DNA of 64,000 bases. Origin: Leptolyngbya boryana PCC 6306. GTDB lineage: Bacteria; Cyanobacteriota; Cyanobacteriia; Leptolyngbyales; Leptolyngbyaceae. The DNA lies in assembly GCF_000353285.1 (NCBI RefSeq), contig NZ_KB731324.1, positions 3,924,577-3,988,576 of the forward strand, read 5' to 3'. The position numbers were made by a program, and so were the translations under genes. This document shows positions 18,175 to 32,222 of this stretch, in pieces. Positions within the stretch are counted from its first letter, which is position 1. Each line of letters begins with the position of its first letter. The notes below the pieces were generated by a model. The model was not told where the DNA came from. It saw nothing but the letters and a program-made list of their open reading frames with translations, and did not search any database.

Positions 18175-18549
18175 ATGTTAGCCAAGCGGATTCTGCTGAT
18201 TGATGATGAAAGAAGACTGGCTCGGGTCATTCAAGCCTGTCTGAGCAAACTTGGAGGTTGGACAGTGATCGTTGCAACATCAGGGGCAGACGGATTGACG
18301 AAGGCTGAAACAGAACAGCCAGATGCAATCTTACTAGATATCATGATGCCGGACATGGATGGAATCATGCTCTTACGACACTTGAAGAAACATCCAGTCA
18401 CCGCAGCCATTCCAGTTATTCTTTTGACTGCCAAGCTACCTGCGATCGCGGCTGATCCAAACCATCCCCTACCGATTTCCGGCATGATTGCAAAACCATT
18501 TGAGCCGTTAAATTTAGCAGAACAAATTGCAGAAATTTTGGCATGGTAA
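18175..18549 (+). CDS. Stand-alone response regulator receiver
   Basis: This 124-residue receiver domain has the acidic pair in ILLIDDERRLARV, acceptor Asp in AILLDIMMPDMDG, Thr in VILLTAKLP and Lys in MIAKPFEP. I chose ATG 18175 because the domain begins right after it (MLAKRILLIDD); the frame stays open upstream to 17965 but that part has no domain character. There is no output domain. It may accept phosphate from one of the nearby kinases, but no partner gene is adjacent. Confidence 0.85.
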   Translation: MLAKRILLIDDERRLARVIQACLSKLGGWTVIVATSGADGLTKAETEQPDAILLDIMMPDMDGIMLLRHLKKHPVTAAIPVILLTAKLPAIAADPNHPLPISGMIAKPFEPLNLAEQIAEILAW

Positions 18550-18734
18550 CTACCAGGTCACATTTATAAGACTGGTACGGCAACGCTCAATTCCACTTCC
18601 GCGCAGCAGACAGGACTGCCATAGTAAATTTAAGCTTTTCTTAAAAGCCTGTTCTATCGCGTGGAAGATTTGTGATGAACTCTTGACCTAGTAAGCTACC
18701 CATAGCATTAGCAACGAGTTGGGTTTGGCTTAGC

Positions 18735-18947
18735 ATGAACGCTTCAAATCAATGTTTTATTTGCTCTCATACTTTACTCTCCCATGTACTGCATGGAGAG
18801 AAGAATTGGTATTGTAGCCACTGTCGTGAATACTTTCCGGCTTCATTTCACCAACGGATACATGCAATGAATACGATTAGACATGAAAGTCTGACCCGAA
18901 CTCGCCAACCTTCGCATCGGCTACTACAACCTGCCGCGATCGCTTAA
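18735..18947 (+). CDS. Small zinc-ribbon-like protein
   Basis: The protein has 70 residues, with two Cys pairs (CFIC and CSHC, spaced about 20 residues, with the intervening GEKNWY stretch), which suggests a single zinc ribbon. The Arg/His-rich tail has no further domain. Short proteins of this CxxC...WYCxxC type recur in cyanobacteria, but I know no assigned function. It lies convergent to thiC. Confidence 0.6.
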   Translation: MNASNQCFICSHTLLSHVLHGEKNWYCSHCREYFPASFHQRIHAMNTIRHESLTRTRQPSHRLLQPAAIA

Positions 18948-18955
18948 AAAGCAAG

Positions 18956-18997
18956 CTTGCCCTCTAAATTCCTAAGATTTGTGAGTTTAGAGAGCAA
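18956..18997 (-). terminator. Terminator of thiC
   Basis: On the minus strand, just after the thiC stop, a stem of TTGCTCTCTAAA paired with TTTAGAGGGCAAG (one mismatch, AT-rich loop) is followed within a few bases by TTTTT. This fits a factor-independent terminator. Confidence 0.6.
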
Positions 18998-19014
18998 GAC
19001 TGAGTAACAAGCAA

Positions 19015-20403
<1,389 letters not shown>

Positions 20404-20407
20404 TTAA

Positions 20408-20485
20408 TGAGCTTCCCTTCGCTGGCATTACCCAGTCTCAGGTTCTAAGGGTTTGTTCTCAGCCCAGTCGGGCACCCCTAGCTTG
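20408..20485 (-). ncRNA. TPP riboswitch (THI element)
   Basis: Read on the minus strand, the leader has GGGGTGCCC, then CTGAGA, ACCCTTAGAACCTGA and GGGTAATGCCAGCG followed by AAGGGAAGC. These are the conserved blocks of the thiamine pyrophosphate aptamer in the right order and spacing. The closing P1 helix can form from the AAGCT segments at each end. It ends about 20 bases before the thiC start codon, which suggests control of translation initiation, by masking the ribosome site. Confidence 0.95.
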
Positions 20486-20599
20486 ATTGTCTATCGTACC
20501 AGTCTGAGCGCAGAAATGCAGGATATGTCGCGATCGTTTCAGTCAAGAAAAGTTTGATGTAGAAGCGCGATCGTAGATAAACAAGCTGCCCACAAAAGG

Positions 20600-20631
20600 A
20601 AGCCCTCGATTGCAGAACAATCGAGGGCTTT
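20600..20631 (-). terminator. Terminator of apcE
   Basis: A perfect 13-bp stem (AGCCCTCGATTG on one side, CAATCGAGGGCT on the other) closes a five-base loop 30 bases after the apcE stop. On the minus strand it is followed by CCTTTTGT, a weak T-tract. Confidence 0.7.
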
Positions 20632-20660
20632 ATCATTCAACCGACTTTAGTTAGAGCAAA

Positions 20661-24319
<3,659 letters not shown>

Positions 24320-24781
24320 TTAATTGCCCGTCCGTACGATTAAACGATACTCTCGATTGGTGTTTGGAGTTACGGTTCCCACCCAGACTTGGTAAGTGCC
24401 GGGTTGCAAGTCTTTCTCTCGTAAGCGAGCATCTTTTTTAGAGCCAGCATCGGCACAGCGTACTCCGCCGGGTCCTGACATCAGTAAAGTGGTGTCGCTG
24501 CCGCCGCTATCGACTCGAAGCGTCAGAGTAGAGACTGGTTTTTTCAGCACGATCGTATGATCGGGATTCGGATCGCCAAAGCCAAGACATTTGCGTTCGG
24601 ATCGATCGCTGTTGCTGACAACGGCAGGTAGGGAAGTTGTTCCTCCAGTCGATCCCATCATCATTCCCGATGAAGTTTGATCGTCGATGGTCAAAGTTTT
24701 AAAGTTATTGGGTTGTGCCAGTGCAGGCAGAGTAAGAGTGATCGCACTCACTAGCACTCCGCTCAAAAGTCGCCTGATCAT
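24320..24781 (-). CDS. Secreted protein of unknown function
   Basis: The 153-residue protein has a clear signal peptide (hydrophobic to about residue 22, TLPALAQ). The mature part has TLTLRVDSGGSDTTLLMSGP and DLQPGTYQVWVGT, which look like a beta-sandwich similar to bacterial pre-peptidase C-terminal domains. Two Cys (in RKCLGFG and VRCADAG) might form a disulfide. I know similar secreted proteins in cyanobacteria but no function. It stands alone, with divergent and convergent neighbours on either side. Confidence 0.75.
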   Translation of the reverse strand: MIRRLLSGVLVSAITLTLPALAQPNNFKTLTIDDQTSSGMMMGSTGGTTSLPAVVSNSDRSERKCLGFGDPNPDHTIVLKKPVSTLTLRVDSGGSDTTLLMSGPGGVRCADAGSKKDARLREKDLQPGTYQVWVGTVTPNTNREYRLIVRTGN

Positions 24782-24959
24782 TGTAAAATTCCCTGCGTGA
24801 AGTGTGAATAATCGTTTCTTAACCGCATCTAATTTGTATTCTAGAACCGAAGAGAGGGGCGATCGTCAGTGAGTGTTCGCTTTTCAGACTGCCGTTGGCA
24901 AGCGTCCTGTAGCGCCATATAAATCAGCATTTATTGATACATTCAGAGTCAGGAGAGTC

Positions 24960-25115
24960 ATGCCATTTTTCATTTTGGCTGTGCTACCATTTCTAGGGCT
25001 TAGCGTGGTTAAAGTAATCTTATTTCCTTCAGAAGTCCTCACATATTTCCAGGTTCCCGTTTGGGTCTTCTGGTTTACCATACTCAGTGGATTGACTTGG
25101 CTCCTGAAAGATTGA
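24960..25115 (+). CDS. 51-residue hydrophobic peptide, probable membrane protein
   Basis: ATG 24960 is preceded by AGGAGAG four bases away, one of the best ribosome sites in the window. The product has two hydrophobic stretches (MPFFILAVLPFLGLSVVKVI and FQVPVWVFWFTILSGLTWLL) with a short loop that should span the membrane twice. The frame is open further upstream (to 24873) but that part lacks a ribosome site. The function is unknown; it precedes the GAF hybrid kinase by about 110 bases. Confidence 0.6.
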   Translation: MPFFILAVLPFLGLSVVKVILFPSEVLTYFQVPVWVFWFTILSGLTWLLKD

Positions 25116-25228
25116 CCATTTTTTAGTGCGGCTCTCATATCCGTATCGCAGCGATTAATAGCGATTAATACAGTTGCGCACTGTTTGACCTGGTATAAAA
25201 AAACCGCCAGTTGTCCGCGAAGAAAATT

Positions 25229-28200
25229 ATGATCGCATCCCCGGAACAAGAAGCGGCGAGACTCATCACCCTCTACGGGTACGGCATTCTAGACCAGTCC
25301 TGTCGGGAACTGTTTGATAGCCTAACTCACTTGGCAGCACAGATTTGTGACGTTCCGATCGCACTGTTAGGGTTGATGGATACCGATCGCTTAGTCTTTA
25401 AGTCCAGTGTCGGAATCGATGCGACTGAAATGCCTCGCCGTAAATCCATGTGTAACCATACATTGACGAAATCGGATGTCGTCGTCGTCGTGGATGCGTC
25501 TGGAGATGAACGGTTTATTTGTCATCCTTTAGGATCGTCGGCTACTCCCCCCATTCGATTTTATGCAGGAATGCCATTAATTGATGCAGAGGGGTACGCG
25601 TTGGGGACGCTTTGCGTGATGGATTATGTGCCCCAGAGTTTAGATGCGCAGCAGAAAACGGCGTTGCGATCGCTGGCTCAACAAGCTGTGACATTACTAG
25701 AGCAGCAACGAAAAATCTTTGAACTAGAGCAAAGGGCTGCACAAGGGCGATCCACAGGAATGCAGCTTCAGCTCCAGCTTCAGCATCTTGTGACACGCGT
25801 TCTCGCGGAAGCGCCATCGTTAAATGAAGCAACACCACGATTGCTGCAGACAATCTGTGAACATACCAATTGGGATTTTGGGGAGTTGTGGATTGCCGAT
25901 CGTACTGCCAACGTGATTCGCTGTCAGGCACATTGGAGTCGATTAGCCGCTCAGTTTCATGAGTTTTCAAATTCCTCGGAATCGTGGGTATTTGCACCGG
26001 GTTATGGGTTGCCCGGACGAGTTTGGAGCAGTGGGCAACCGCTTTGGATGAGCGATGTGGTCTACGACAAAATGTTTTTACGATCGCATATTGCGGCTCG
26101 AGTCGGACTGCACGCGGCAATGGGCTGTCCGATTCTGAGCCGAGAGCAGACGGTTGGTATCATTGCGCTGTTTAGTCATCGGGTACGACCGCCGGATGCG
26201 GAAATGATGACCGCGATGATGGTGGCAATCGCGGCACAAGTTGGACAATTTATTGAGCGCAAACAAGCCGAAGAAGAAGCGCAACGGCAAAATGCGCGAT
26301 CTCAATTACTCGCAGCCATTACGTTGAAGATTCGGCAATCGTTGCATCTGAATGAAATTCTAGAAACGACTGTGGCAGAAGTGCGGCAGTTTTTGCAAAC
26401 TGATCGAGTGATCATTTATCGATTTGAGCGAGAGCTATCAGGAACAGTAGTCGTTGAATCTGTTCGTGCGGGCTGGAGTTCGGCACTGGGTGCACACTTT
26501 GAGGAAGCCTGCTTCAGAGAGGGACCTTGGAAATGGTATCAGCAGGGCGGAACGATCGTGGTCGATGATACTGAACTTGCTGATCTGATGCCGTATCAGC
26601 TGCGATTACTCCAACAGCTTGAAGTCAAGGCGACCTTAGTCGTTCCAATTTTGCAGCATCAAGACGATGCAGTAGAACCGCAATTATGGGGGTTGTTAAT
26701 TGCGCACCAGTGCGAAAGCACGCGTCAATGGCAAGCGTTTGAAGTCGAGTTTTTAGTGCAGCTCGCGAATCAAGTGGCGATCGCTTTAATGCAGGCAAGA
26801 CTGCTCGATCAAGAGCAACAGCAGCGATCGCGCTTAACCGAGCAAAATTTAGCCTTAGAGCAAGCGAGAGCCGCAGCAGAACGAGTTTCTCAGATGAAAA
26901 GTACGTTTCTTGCCACCATCAGCCATGAGATTCGGACACCCATGAATGCTGTCCTCGGGATGACTGGATTGCTCTTAGATACAGACCTGAATCCGACTCA
27001 GCGAGATTTTGTCGGAACCATTCGGGCGAGCGGCGATAACTTACTGACCCTGATGAATCAGATTCTCGATTTCTCGAAGCTAGAAGCGGGAGAAATGGAG
27101 CTAGAAACGCTCGATTTTAATCTCACGACTTGTATCGAAGAAGTCGCTGATCTGTTTGCACCTGCTGCTTTTGCGAAGGAATTAGAGATTGCAACATTGA
27201 TTCATCATGATTTACCGATCGCGCTGCGCGGCGATGTTAGCCGATTACGCCAAATTCTCACGAATCTCGTTGGGAACGCGATTAAATTCACCAAACGGGG
27301 TGAAGTCCTGATCGAAGCGATTTTAGACTCCCAAACCGCTAGCGAAGCAACGATTCTCTTTTGTGTCAGCGATACAGGAATTGGAATTCCTCAAGAGGCT
27401 CAAGCACGGCTTTTTCAACCCTTTGCTCAAGTCGATGCATCAATGACTCGGCAATATGGGGGAACCGGGCTAGGATTAGCGATTTCGCGGCAACTCGTCG
27501 AATTGATGGGTGGTTCGATCTCGGTTGAAAGCGCGCCAAACGCTGGCTCCAAATTCTGGTTTTCCTTGACGTTTGCAAAGCAATCTCAACCGCTTGTTGC
27601 ACAAGATAGTGATGACAATGCTCTGACCCAAATTCCAGATTTAGCCAATTTGCGATTGCTGGTTGTCGATGATCACGAAACGAATCGAACGATTGTTCGC
27701 TCTCAAGTTTCGGCGTGGGGGCTTGAGGTCGAAGAGGCGGAGAATGCAACGATCGCTCTGCAAAAATTACGCGATCGCGCTCATGCTGGAATGCCTTACG
27801 ATCTTGCGATTCTTGATATGCAAATGCCTGAGATTGATGGCGAAATGTTAGGCGCACAGATTAAAGCCGATCCAACACTTGCGCATACCCGGTTAATTAT
27901 GCTCACCTCTGCCCATCGCTGGGGCGGTGCGAAACGTATGAAAGAGCTTGGGTTTTCCGCATATCTGATCAAGCCAGTCAAACAATCCCGGTTGCTTGAC
28001 TGCATGATGAATACGATGCAGAACGTGGACGCGATCGAGAAAAACACAGCAATTCCGGTGTTGTCTGAAAAAACAAACTCAAAGCTCAAAATTCTCTTGG
28101 TTGAAGACAATATTGTCAATCAGAAAGTAACTTTGAATCAACTGAAACATTTAGGCTACACTGCTGACGTTGCGGCAAACGGAAAAGAAGCGATCGACAT

Positions 28201-28807
28201 ACTGCATCAAATTCCATACAACCTTGTATTGATGGATTGTCAGATGCCAATTGTCGATGGCTACGAAGCGACCCGCTTGATCCGATCTCAGCAATCCTCG
28301 CGTCGCATTGTGATTATTGCGCTCACAGCAAATGCCATGCTTGAAGATCGCGATCTCTGCTTAGCATCAGGAATGGATGACTATTTGAGTAAGCCAATTT
28401 CCAAAGAGAAGCTAAGCGAAAAGCTGACCTACTGGGGTGAGTTTTTAGAACAACAAGTAGTAAAACAGACTATGACTTTAGCGATCGATTGGGAGCATCT
28501 CCATCAAATCTCAGACGAAAATGAAGCGTTTGAGAGAGAATTATTGCAAATTTTTGCAGAAGATTCGCATCAGCATCTCAATGCTGCAAAAACTGCATTA
28601 GCCAGCGAAAACGCGATCGACCTTTCTCGTGCAGCGCATCACATTAAAGGGGCAAGTGCAAATGTGGGTTTATATGAAATGCAATCAGTTGCATCAATGC
28701 TAGAAGTTCAGGCATTGCAAAATGATTTAACACAAGCCCCCCTGCTCATCATGCAACTCGTGGAAATGCTGGAAGCGTTGAATCAATTTCTGACGAATCA
28801 AACCTAA
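25229..28807 (+). CDS. Hybrid histidine kinase GAF(3)-HisKA-HATPase-REC-REC-Hpt
   Basis: The protein has about 1192 residues. Three GAF domains (about 15-170, 190-345 and 365-535) are followed by a coiled coil, HisKA with [16 protein letters not shown] (about 560-625), HATPase (N box [11 protein letters not shown] boxes DTGIGI and GTGLGLAI), two receivers (Asp in [13 protein letters not shown] and [13 protein letters not shown]) and an Hpt domain ([13 protein letters not shown]). The third GAF resembles the bilin-binding type but has Tyr-Gln where the Cys-His pair is expected. The start is ATG 25229; an upstream TTG at 25211 is less likely. It carries every step of a phosphorelay in one chain, and the final acceptor is not encoded nearby. 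Confidence 0.93.
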   Translation: MIASPEQEAARLITLYGYGILDQSCRELFDSLTHLAAQICDVPIALLGLMDTDRLVFKSSVGIDATEMPRRKSMCNHTLTKSDVVVVVDASGDERFICHPLGSSATPPIRFYAGMPLIDAEGYALGTLCVMDYVPQSLDAQQKTALRSLAQQAVTLLEQQRKIFELEQRAAQGRSTGMQLQLQLQHLVTRVLAEAPSLNEATPRLLQTICEHTNWDFGELWIADRTANVIRCQAHWSRLAAQFHEFSNSSESWVFAPGYGLPGRVWSSGQPLWMSDVVYDKMFLRSHIAARVGLHAAMGCPILSREQTVGIIALFSHRVRPPDAEMMTAMMVAIAAQVGQFIERKQAEEEAQRQNARSQLLAAITLKIRQSLHLNEILETTVAEVRQFLQTDRVIIYRFERELSGTVVVESVRAGWSSALGAHFEEACFREGPWKWYQQGGTIVVDDTELADLMPYQLRLLQQLEVKATLVVPILQHQDDAVEPQLWGLLIAHQCESTRQWQAFEVEFLVQLANQVAIALMQARLLDQEQQQRSRLTEQNLALEQARAAAERVSQMKSTFLATISHEIRTPMNAVLGMTGLLLDTDLNPTQRDFVGTIRASGDNLLTLMNQILDFSKLEAGEMELETLDFNLTTCIEEVADLFAPAAFAKELEIATLIHHDLPIALRGDVSRLRQILTNLVGNAIKFTKRGEVLIEAILDSQTASEATILFCVSDTGIGIPQEAQARLFQPFAQVDASMTRQYGGTGLGLAISRQLVELMGGSISVESAPNAGSKFWFSLTFAKQSQPLVAQDSDDNALTQIPDLANLRLLVVDDHETNRTIVRSQVSAWGLEVEEAENATIALQKLRDRAHAGMPYDLAILDMQMPEIDGEMLGAQIKADPTLAHTRLIMLTSAHRWGGAKRMKELGFSAYLIKPVKQSRLLDCMMNTMQNVDAIEKNTAIPVLSEKTNSKLKILLVEDNIVNQKVTLNQLKHLGYTADVAANGKEAIDILHQIPYNLVLMDCQMPIVDGYEATRLIRSQQSSRRIVIIALTANAMLEDRDLCLASGMDDYLSKPISKEKLSEKLTYWGEFLEQQVVKQTMTLAIDWEHLHQISDENEAFERELLQIFAEDSHQHLNAAKTALASENAIDLSRAAHHIKGASANVGLYEMQSVASMLEVQALQNDLTQAPLLIMQLVEMLEALNQFLTNQT

Positions 28808-28858
28808 TCAGGGGGGTGTGAGAATGTTTTGAAAGTAATCATTGAGACGCATTCACCT

Positions 28859-28984
28859 GCCCTGAAATTCCATTCCAGGTTAGCAGTGCGAAGTCCTTTG
28901 ACGAGAACTGGATTGCTCAAACCTTTGTATTAGAAAGTTGCACAGACTTCACTTCACTAGCCCCGAATTTCATTCCAGGGTGAG
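28859..28984. repeat. Two imperfect copies of a 25-base repeat
   Basis: The segments GCCCTGAAATTCCATTCCAG (28859 on) and GCCCCGAATTTCATTCCAGG (28960 on) match closely and lie 101 bases apart between two plus-strand genes. Each contains a short CCTG/CAGG-type inverted end, so each can fold into a small hairpin. They look like a dispersed intergenic repeat. The rest of the gap (28808-29096) holds nothing else recognisable. Confidence 0.55.
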
Positions 28985-29096
28985 ATGGCAAGGTGAGCAA
29001 AGAGACTTTTTATACTTCTAAAGCCTCCTTTGAAAACAGCGATCGATTTAACCGATCGTTGTTCTTTTCATACTCACTTCTTAATGTTGCTATGAA

Positions 29097-30317
29097 ATGC
29101 TACTGCTTATGAGAAAACTGTTTCACAAAAGCTGGATTGCACCGTTCTTAGCAATCGTATTGCTCATTCTTTTTCTCAGATCTGCTGTAACCGCTCAAAA
29201 TCTGACGACCTTAGTTGGATTTGCTGCTTTGCCTGCGGATGTATTTGTTCCGGGTGCAAATTCAGGTGCAAAAATCTCAGCAAACGGGCGGACGGGCAGT
29301 TTTAATGGACAACCGATTCAAGGATTGAGCGCGGTGCAATTTGCCGATCGCGATTCTTTCTGGTTCTTGACAGACAACGGATTTGGATCAAAAGAGAACA
29401 GCTCAGACTTCTTACTCAGACTTTATCAAGTCACACCGAATTTCCGAGGCAGAGGCGGAAACGGAGAAGTGAAACCACTCAAATTTTTTCAACTGATCGA
29501 TCACGATCGCAAAGTGCCCTTTAAGTTGGTCAACGAAGAGAGCCGTATGCTCACGGGTGCAGATTTCGATCCTGAATCCTTGGTGATTGCCAGCGATCGC
29601 TCAGTTTGGATCGGGGATGAATTCGGTCCTTATTTATTGCATTTTGATCAATACGGCAAGCTTCTAGCTCCACCGATTTCGACTCCCGATCTCAAAGGAG
29701 GATGGGTACGATCGCCTCAAAGTTCGGACAAGCCCAACCTCGCTGCATCAAAGGGATTTGAAGCGATGGCAATCAATCCCGATCGCACCAAAATTTATCC
29801 AATGCTTGAAGGAACTGTGAAAGGTGATCCTGAAGGAGTGTTGAGAATTTATCAAGTGGATGCACAAACGGGGAAATTTAACGGATTAGCTGGTTATTAC
29901 AAGCTCGAAAATTCAGAACATGCACCGGGTGACATGACTGTCATTAATGAAAATGAATATTTAGTGATTGAGCGAGATGCAAAACAGGGAAAAGAAGCGA
30001 AATTCAAAAAAATATACAAAATTGATTTAACCAGGAAAGATAAAAATCAGTATTTTGAAAAACAAGAGATTGCTGACTTATTAAATATTGAAGATCCAAA
30101 TGATCTGAATCGAGATAAAAACAAACAGTTTCAGTTTCCATTCGTCACGATCGAAAATCTGCTCGTGCTTGATGCCAACACCATTCTGGTTGCAAATGAC
30201 AATAATTACCCATTCACAATGGCTCGTCCTCCCTATATCGACAATACGGAAATTATCTTACTCAGACTAGCTCGATCGCTCAATTTAGATTCTCGTATCG
30301 GTTTACCCAAACGTTAG
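29097..30317 (+). CDS. Secreted phytase-like esterase family protein
   Basis: The 406-residue protein has an N-terminal signal segment (hydrophobic about 13-32, RSAVTAQ). The remainder matches the esterase-like domain of the phytase family: LSAVQFADRDSFWFLTDNGF, the ADFDPESLVIASDRSVWIGDEFGPYLLHFD block, GFEAMAINPD and FVTIENLLVLDANTILVANDNNYPF. These suggest a beta-propeller that binds metal through the DNG and DEFGP acidic residues. The likely role is extracellular release of phosphate from esters, but substrate specificity is not visible. The next gene begins 3 bases after its stop, so they are co-transcribed. Confidence 0.85.
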   Translation: MLLLMRKLFHKSWIAPFLAIVLLILFLRSAVTAQNLTTLVGFAALPADVFVPGANSGAKISANGRTGSFNGQPIQGLSAVQFADRDSFWFLTDNGFGSKENSSDFLLRLYQVTPNFRGRGGNGEVKPLKFFQLIDHDRKVPFKLVNEESRMLTGADFDPESLVIASDRSVWIGDEFGPYLLHFDQYGKLLAPPISTPDLKGGWVRSPQSSDKPNLAASKGFEAMAINPDRTKIYPMLEGTVKGDPEGVLRIYQVDAQTGKFNGLAGYYKLENSEHAPGDMTVINENEYLVIERDAKQGKEAKFKKIYKIDLTRKDKNQYFEKQEIADLLNIEDPNDLNRDKNKQFQFPFVTIENLLVLDANTILVANDNNYPFTMARPPYIDNTEIILLRLARSLNLDSRIGLPKR

Positions 30318-30320
30318 ACT

Positions 30321-31079
30321 ATGAATCACTTTCGCGTTCTCAAACTCATTCCTTTTGTAGCTCTCTTTGTGACTCTGGCAGGTTGTGAAAAAACTTTAGA
30401 TACTGAAAAAATCGAAGAAATCATCAAATCTGGCATCACAAAACAAGGTGGAAGCGCTGTAAAATCCGTCATTTGTCCTGCCAATATCAAACCAAAAGCA
30501 GCGAGCACCTTTGAATGTGTCGGTGTCCTCGACGAAAAGGTTGGATTTGCGATTTCTGTTCAACAGCGAGACGACCAAGGCAGTATCACTTGGGACGCAA
30601 CCAGCGTCAAAGGCTTGCTCAATATGGCACAACTGAAAACCGAATTTGAGCAAGGGCTGCAAAAAGAAATGGGTCGAGCTGCGATCGATTGTGGGGGAAC
30701 AAATCTTTATCGACCCGTCAAACCTGGCGAAACTTTTGAATGTCAGCTCCTCAAGCATGAAGAGAAATCTGAAAAAACTGTTCGTTCCAATCAACCAGAA
30801 GACAAACCAGCAAAGCAACCCGATCAACCCAAGGAAACAATTCAAGTCACGGTTCAACCTTCTGGTGCGATTAACTGGCAGCGCATCATCAAGGTCAGCG
30901 ATCCCAAACCAGCCGCGATCGCAACGAATGCAGGCACACCATCCCTAGCCTCCACAGCACCAATGATCTCTGAATCCAAGCCACCAGAAACCTCCACAGA
31001 TGCTTCTGGTCAATCCTCTGGGCTGCCTGCACAAACCGCTGAAGAAGCGCTGAATACGCAACCGCCCCCAGAGGATTAA
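30321..31079 (+). CDS. Lipoprotein with DUF4333-like domains
   Basis: The 252-residue protein has a lipobox (VTLAGC, Cys22), so it is membrane-anchored on the periplasmic side. Two related halves follow, each with a conserved Cys: KSVICPANIKPKAASTFECV and AAIDCGGTNLYRPVKPGETF followed by ECQL. This pattern is typical of DUF4333. The C-terminal third is Pro/Ser/Thr-rich and probably disordered. It is coupled to the phytase-like gene. The function is unknown. Confidence 0.8.
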   Translation: MNHFRVLKLIPFVALFVTLAGCEKTLDTEKIEEIIKSGITKQGGSAVKSVICPANIKPKAASTFECVGVLDEKVGFAISVQQRDDQGSITWDATSVKGLLNMAQLKTEFEQGLQKEMGRAAIDCGGTNLYRPVKPGETFECQLLKHEEKSEKTVRSNQPEDKPAKQPDQPKETIQVTVQPSGAINWQRIIKVSDPKPAAIATNAGTPSLASTAPMISESKPPETSTDASGQSSGLPAQTAEEALNTQPPPED

Positions 31080-31087
31080 CTAGAAAA

Positions 31088-31465
31088 TTAACTGCGGAAC
31101 ACCTGTTTCAGCACCTCTAGGCGAGAACACTCCCAATAATCCACATGTTCTGAAATCAGACCATCTGAGTTCACGTGCAACTCACTCCATCCTGGAATCC
31201 TCATCCGGGGCTTCCAGGGTAGAGGCGCATTCCAACTCAAAATCCATCGCGTCTTGATTTCATTCTCGGTTTGTACGATCGAGATCAAATCCATCTGGAC
31301 ATCCACAAACCAAGTCTCGATAAACCGGATCATTTTTTGATAGCGATCAATGCCACGAAACTCATTCATCGGATCTTTGAACCAAACATCCGGTGCATAA
31401 ATGCTGTACGTTTGGTTAGCTGGAAATCTCGCATAATCTTCGCGCAACACTTTCACCAAATTCAT
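31088..31465 (-). CDS. DUF2358 (SnoaL-like fold) protein
   Basis: The 125-residue protein has the DUF2358 signature: LREDYARFPANQTYSIYAPD, VWFKDPMNEFRGIDRYQKMI and a Trp-rich strand (TRWILSWNAPLPWKP). The fold is predicted to be NTF2/SnoaL-like. It is common in cyanobacteria and plastids, with unknown function. Its start overlaps the stop of the upstream gene by four bases (ATGA), so the pair is translationally coupled. Confidence 0.85.
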   Translation of the reverse strand: MNLVKVLREDYARFPANQTYSIYAPDVWFKDPMNEFRGIDRYQKMIRFIETWFVDVQMDLISIVQTENEIKTRWILSWNAPLPWKPRMRIPGWSELHVNSDGLISEHVDYWECSRLEVLKQVFRS

Positions 31466-32031
31466 ACGTCTTCTCCCTCATCCCAGAGTCGTCGCAGTTG
31501 ACGCTGCCAAGCGTCCATGGTTTGTTCCCTCGACTGCACTCCCATCGCCAAATCACCCATCATTCCTTCTTGATAAAAGCGATCGAGCATCTGAATCGTT
31601 GCTTCCAAGGATTGCCCCTGAAGCTTCGCTGCCTGCACAATTTGTCGGATCTGCTTCTCCACAAAGGCATTGAACAGATCTGTTAATCCTGCCTGCTGTA
31701 ACGCGATCATTCGTTCAAGCGCAGCTTGAAAATCTCTGGTCGTCAATCCCGCGATCGCATGTTGAAACACTGCCCAAAGTACGCCTTGATGCAACCCATA
31801 GCGCACCTCTTGCGTGACATCAAAATTCGATTCGAGTAGCTGTTCTAAATAAGGTTCCGCATCTTGAGCAGGTGCGATCGGGAGCAATGCCCTGACCCAA
31901 GACTCATCTTCTGAAAGTAATATCAATAATCGAAACTGGGGAGTTTCAACTTGAAATGAACCTGGAGCCAACGCCTGGACTTGATCCCCAAACAGAACAG
32001 TCAACGTCGAAGACAATTCATCTAACGTCAT
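31462..32031 (-). CDS. Conserved hypothetical protein, possible YbjN/CesT-like fold
   Basis: The 189-residue soluble protein has an N-terminal alpha/beta part (FQVETPQFRLLILLSEDESW, LLPIAPAQDAEPYLEQLLES and NFDVTQEVRYGLHQGVLWAV), which recalls the YbjN or type-III-chaperone fold. The C-terminal part is long and helical and rich in Gln, Ala and Leu. I do not recognise a named family. It is coupled with the DUF2358 gene by a four-base overlap. Confidence 0.65.
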   Translation of the reverse strand: MTLDELSSTLTVLFGDQVQALAPGSFQVETPQFRLLILLSEDESWVRALLPIAPAQDAEPYLEQLLESNFDVTQEVRYGLHQGVLWAVFQHAIAGLTTRDFQAALERMIALQQAGLTDLFNAFVEKQIRQIVQAAKLQGQSLEATIQMLDRFYQEGMMGDLAMGVQSREQTMDAWQRQLRRLWDEGEDV

Positions 32032-32134
32032 AATTCATCAAATTCATCAATAGAGCACAGATAACTAGAGAATGCAGAACACTAACCACTTAGCGTCGTG
32101 TCTCATCCCTCTAATGTAATCAGGATTCTGCCCA

Positions 32135-32165
32135 TAAAAAAAATCGATCGAGTACTCGATCGATT
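32135..32165 (-). terminator. Terminator of the DUF4912 gene
   Basis: Positions 32142-32165 form a 24-base perfect palindrome centred on AGTACT with flanking CGATCGA/TCGATCG. On the minus strand it is followed directly by eight T residues. It stands about 60 bases after the stop at 32223. Confidence 0.8.
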
Positions 32166-32222
32166 GGAAGGGAGAACTGAGAACGAGGTGAGCCGAAGCG
32201 CTGCTCACCTCTTGGCATTACA

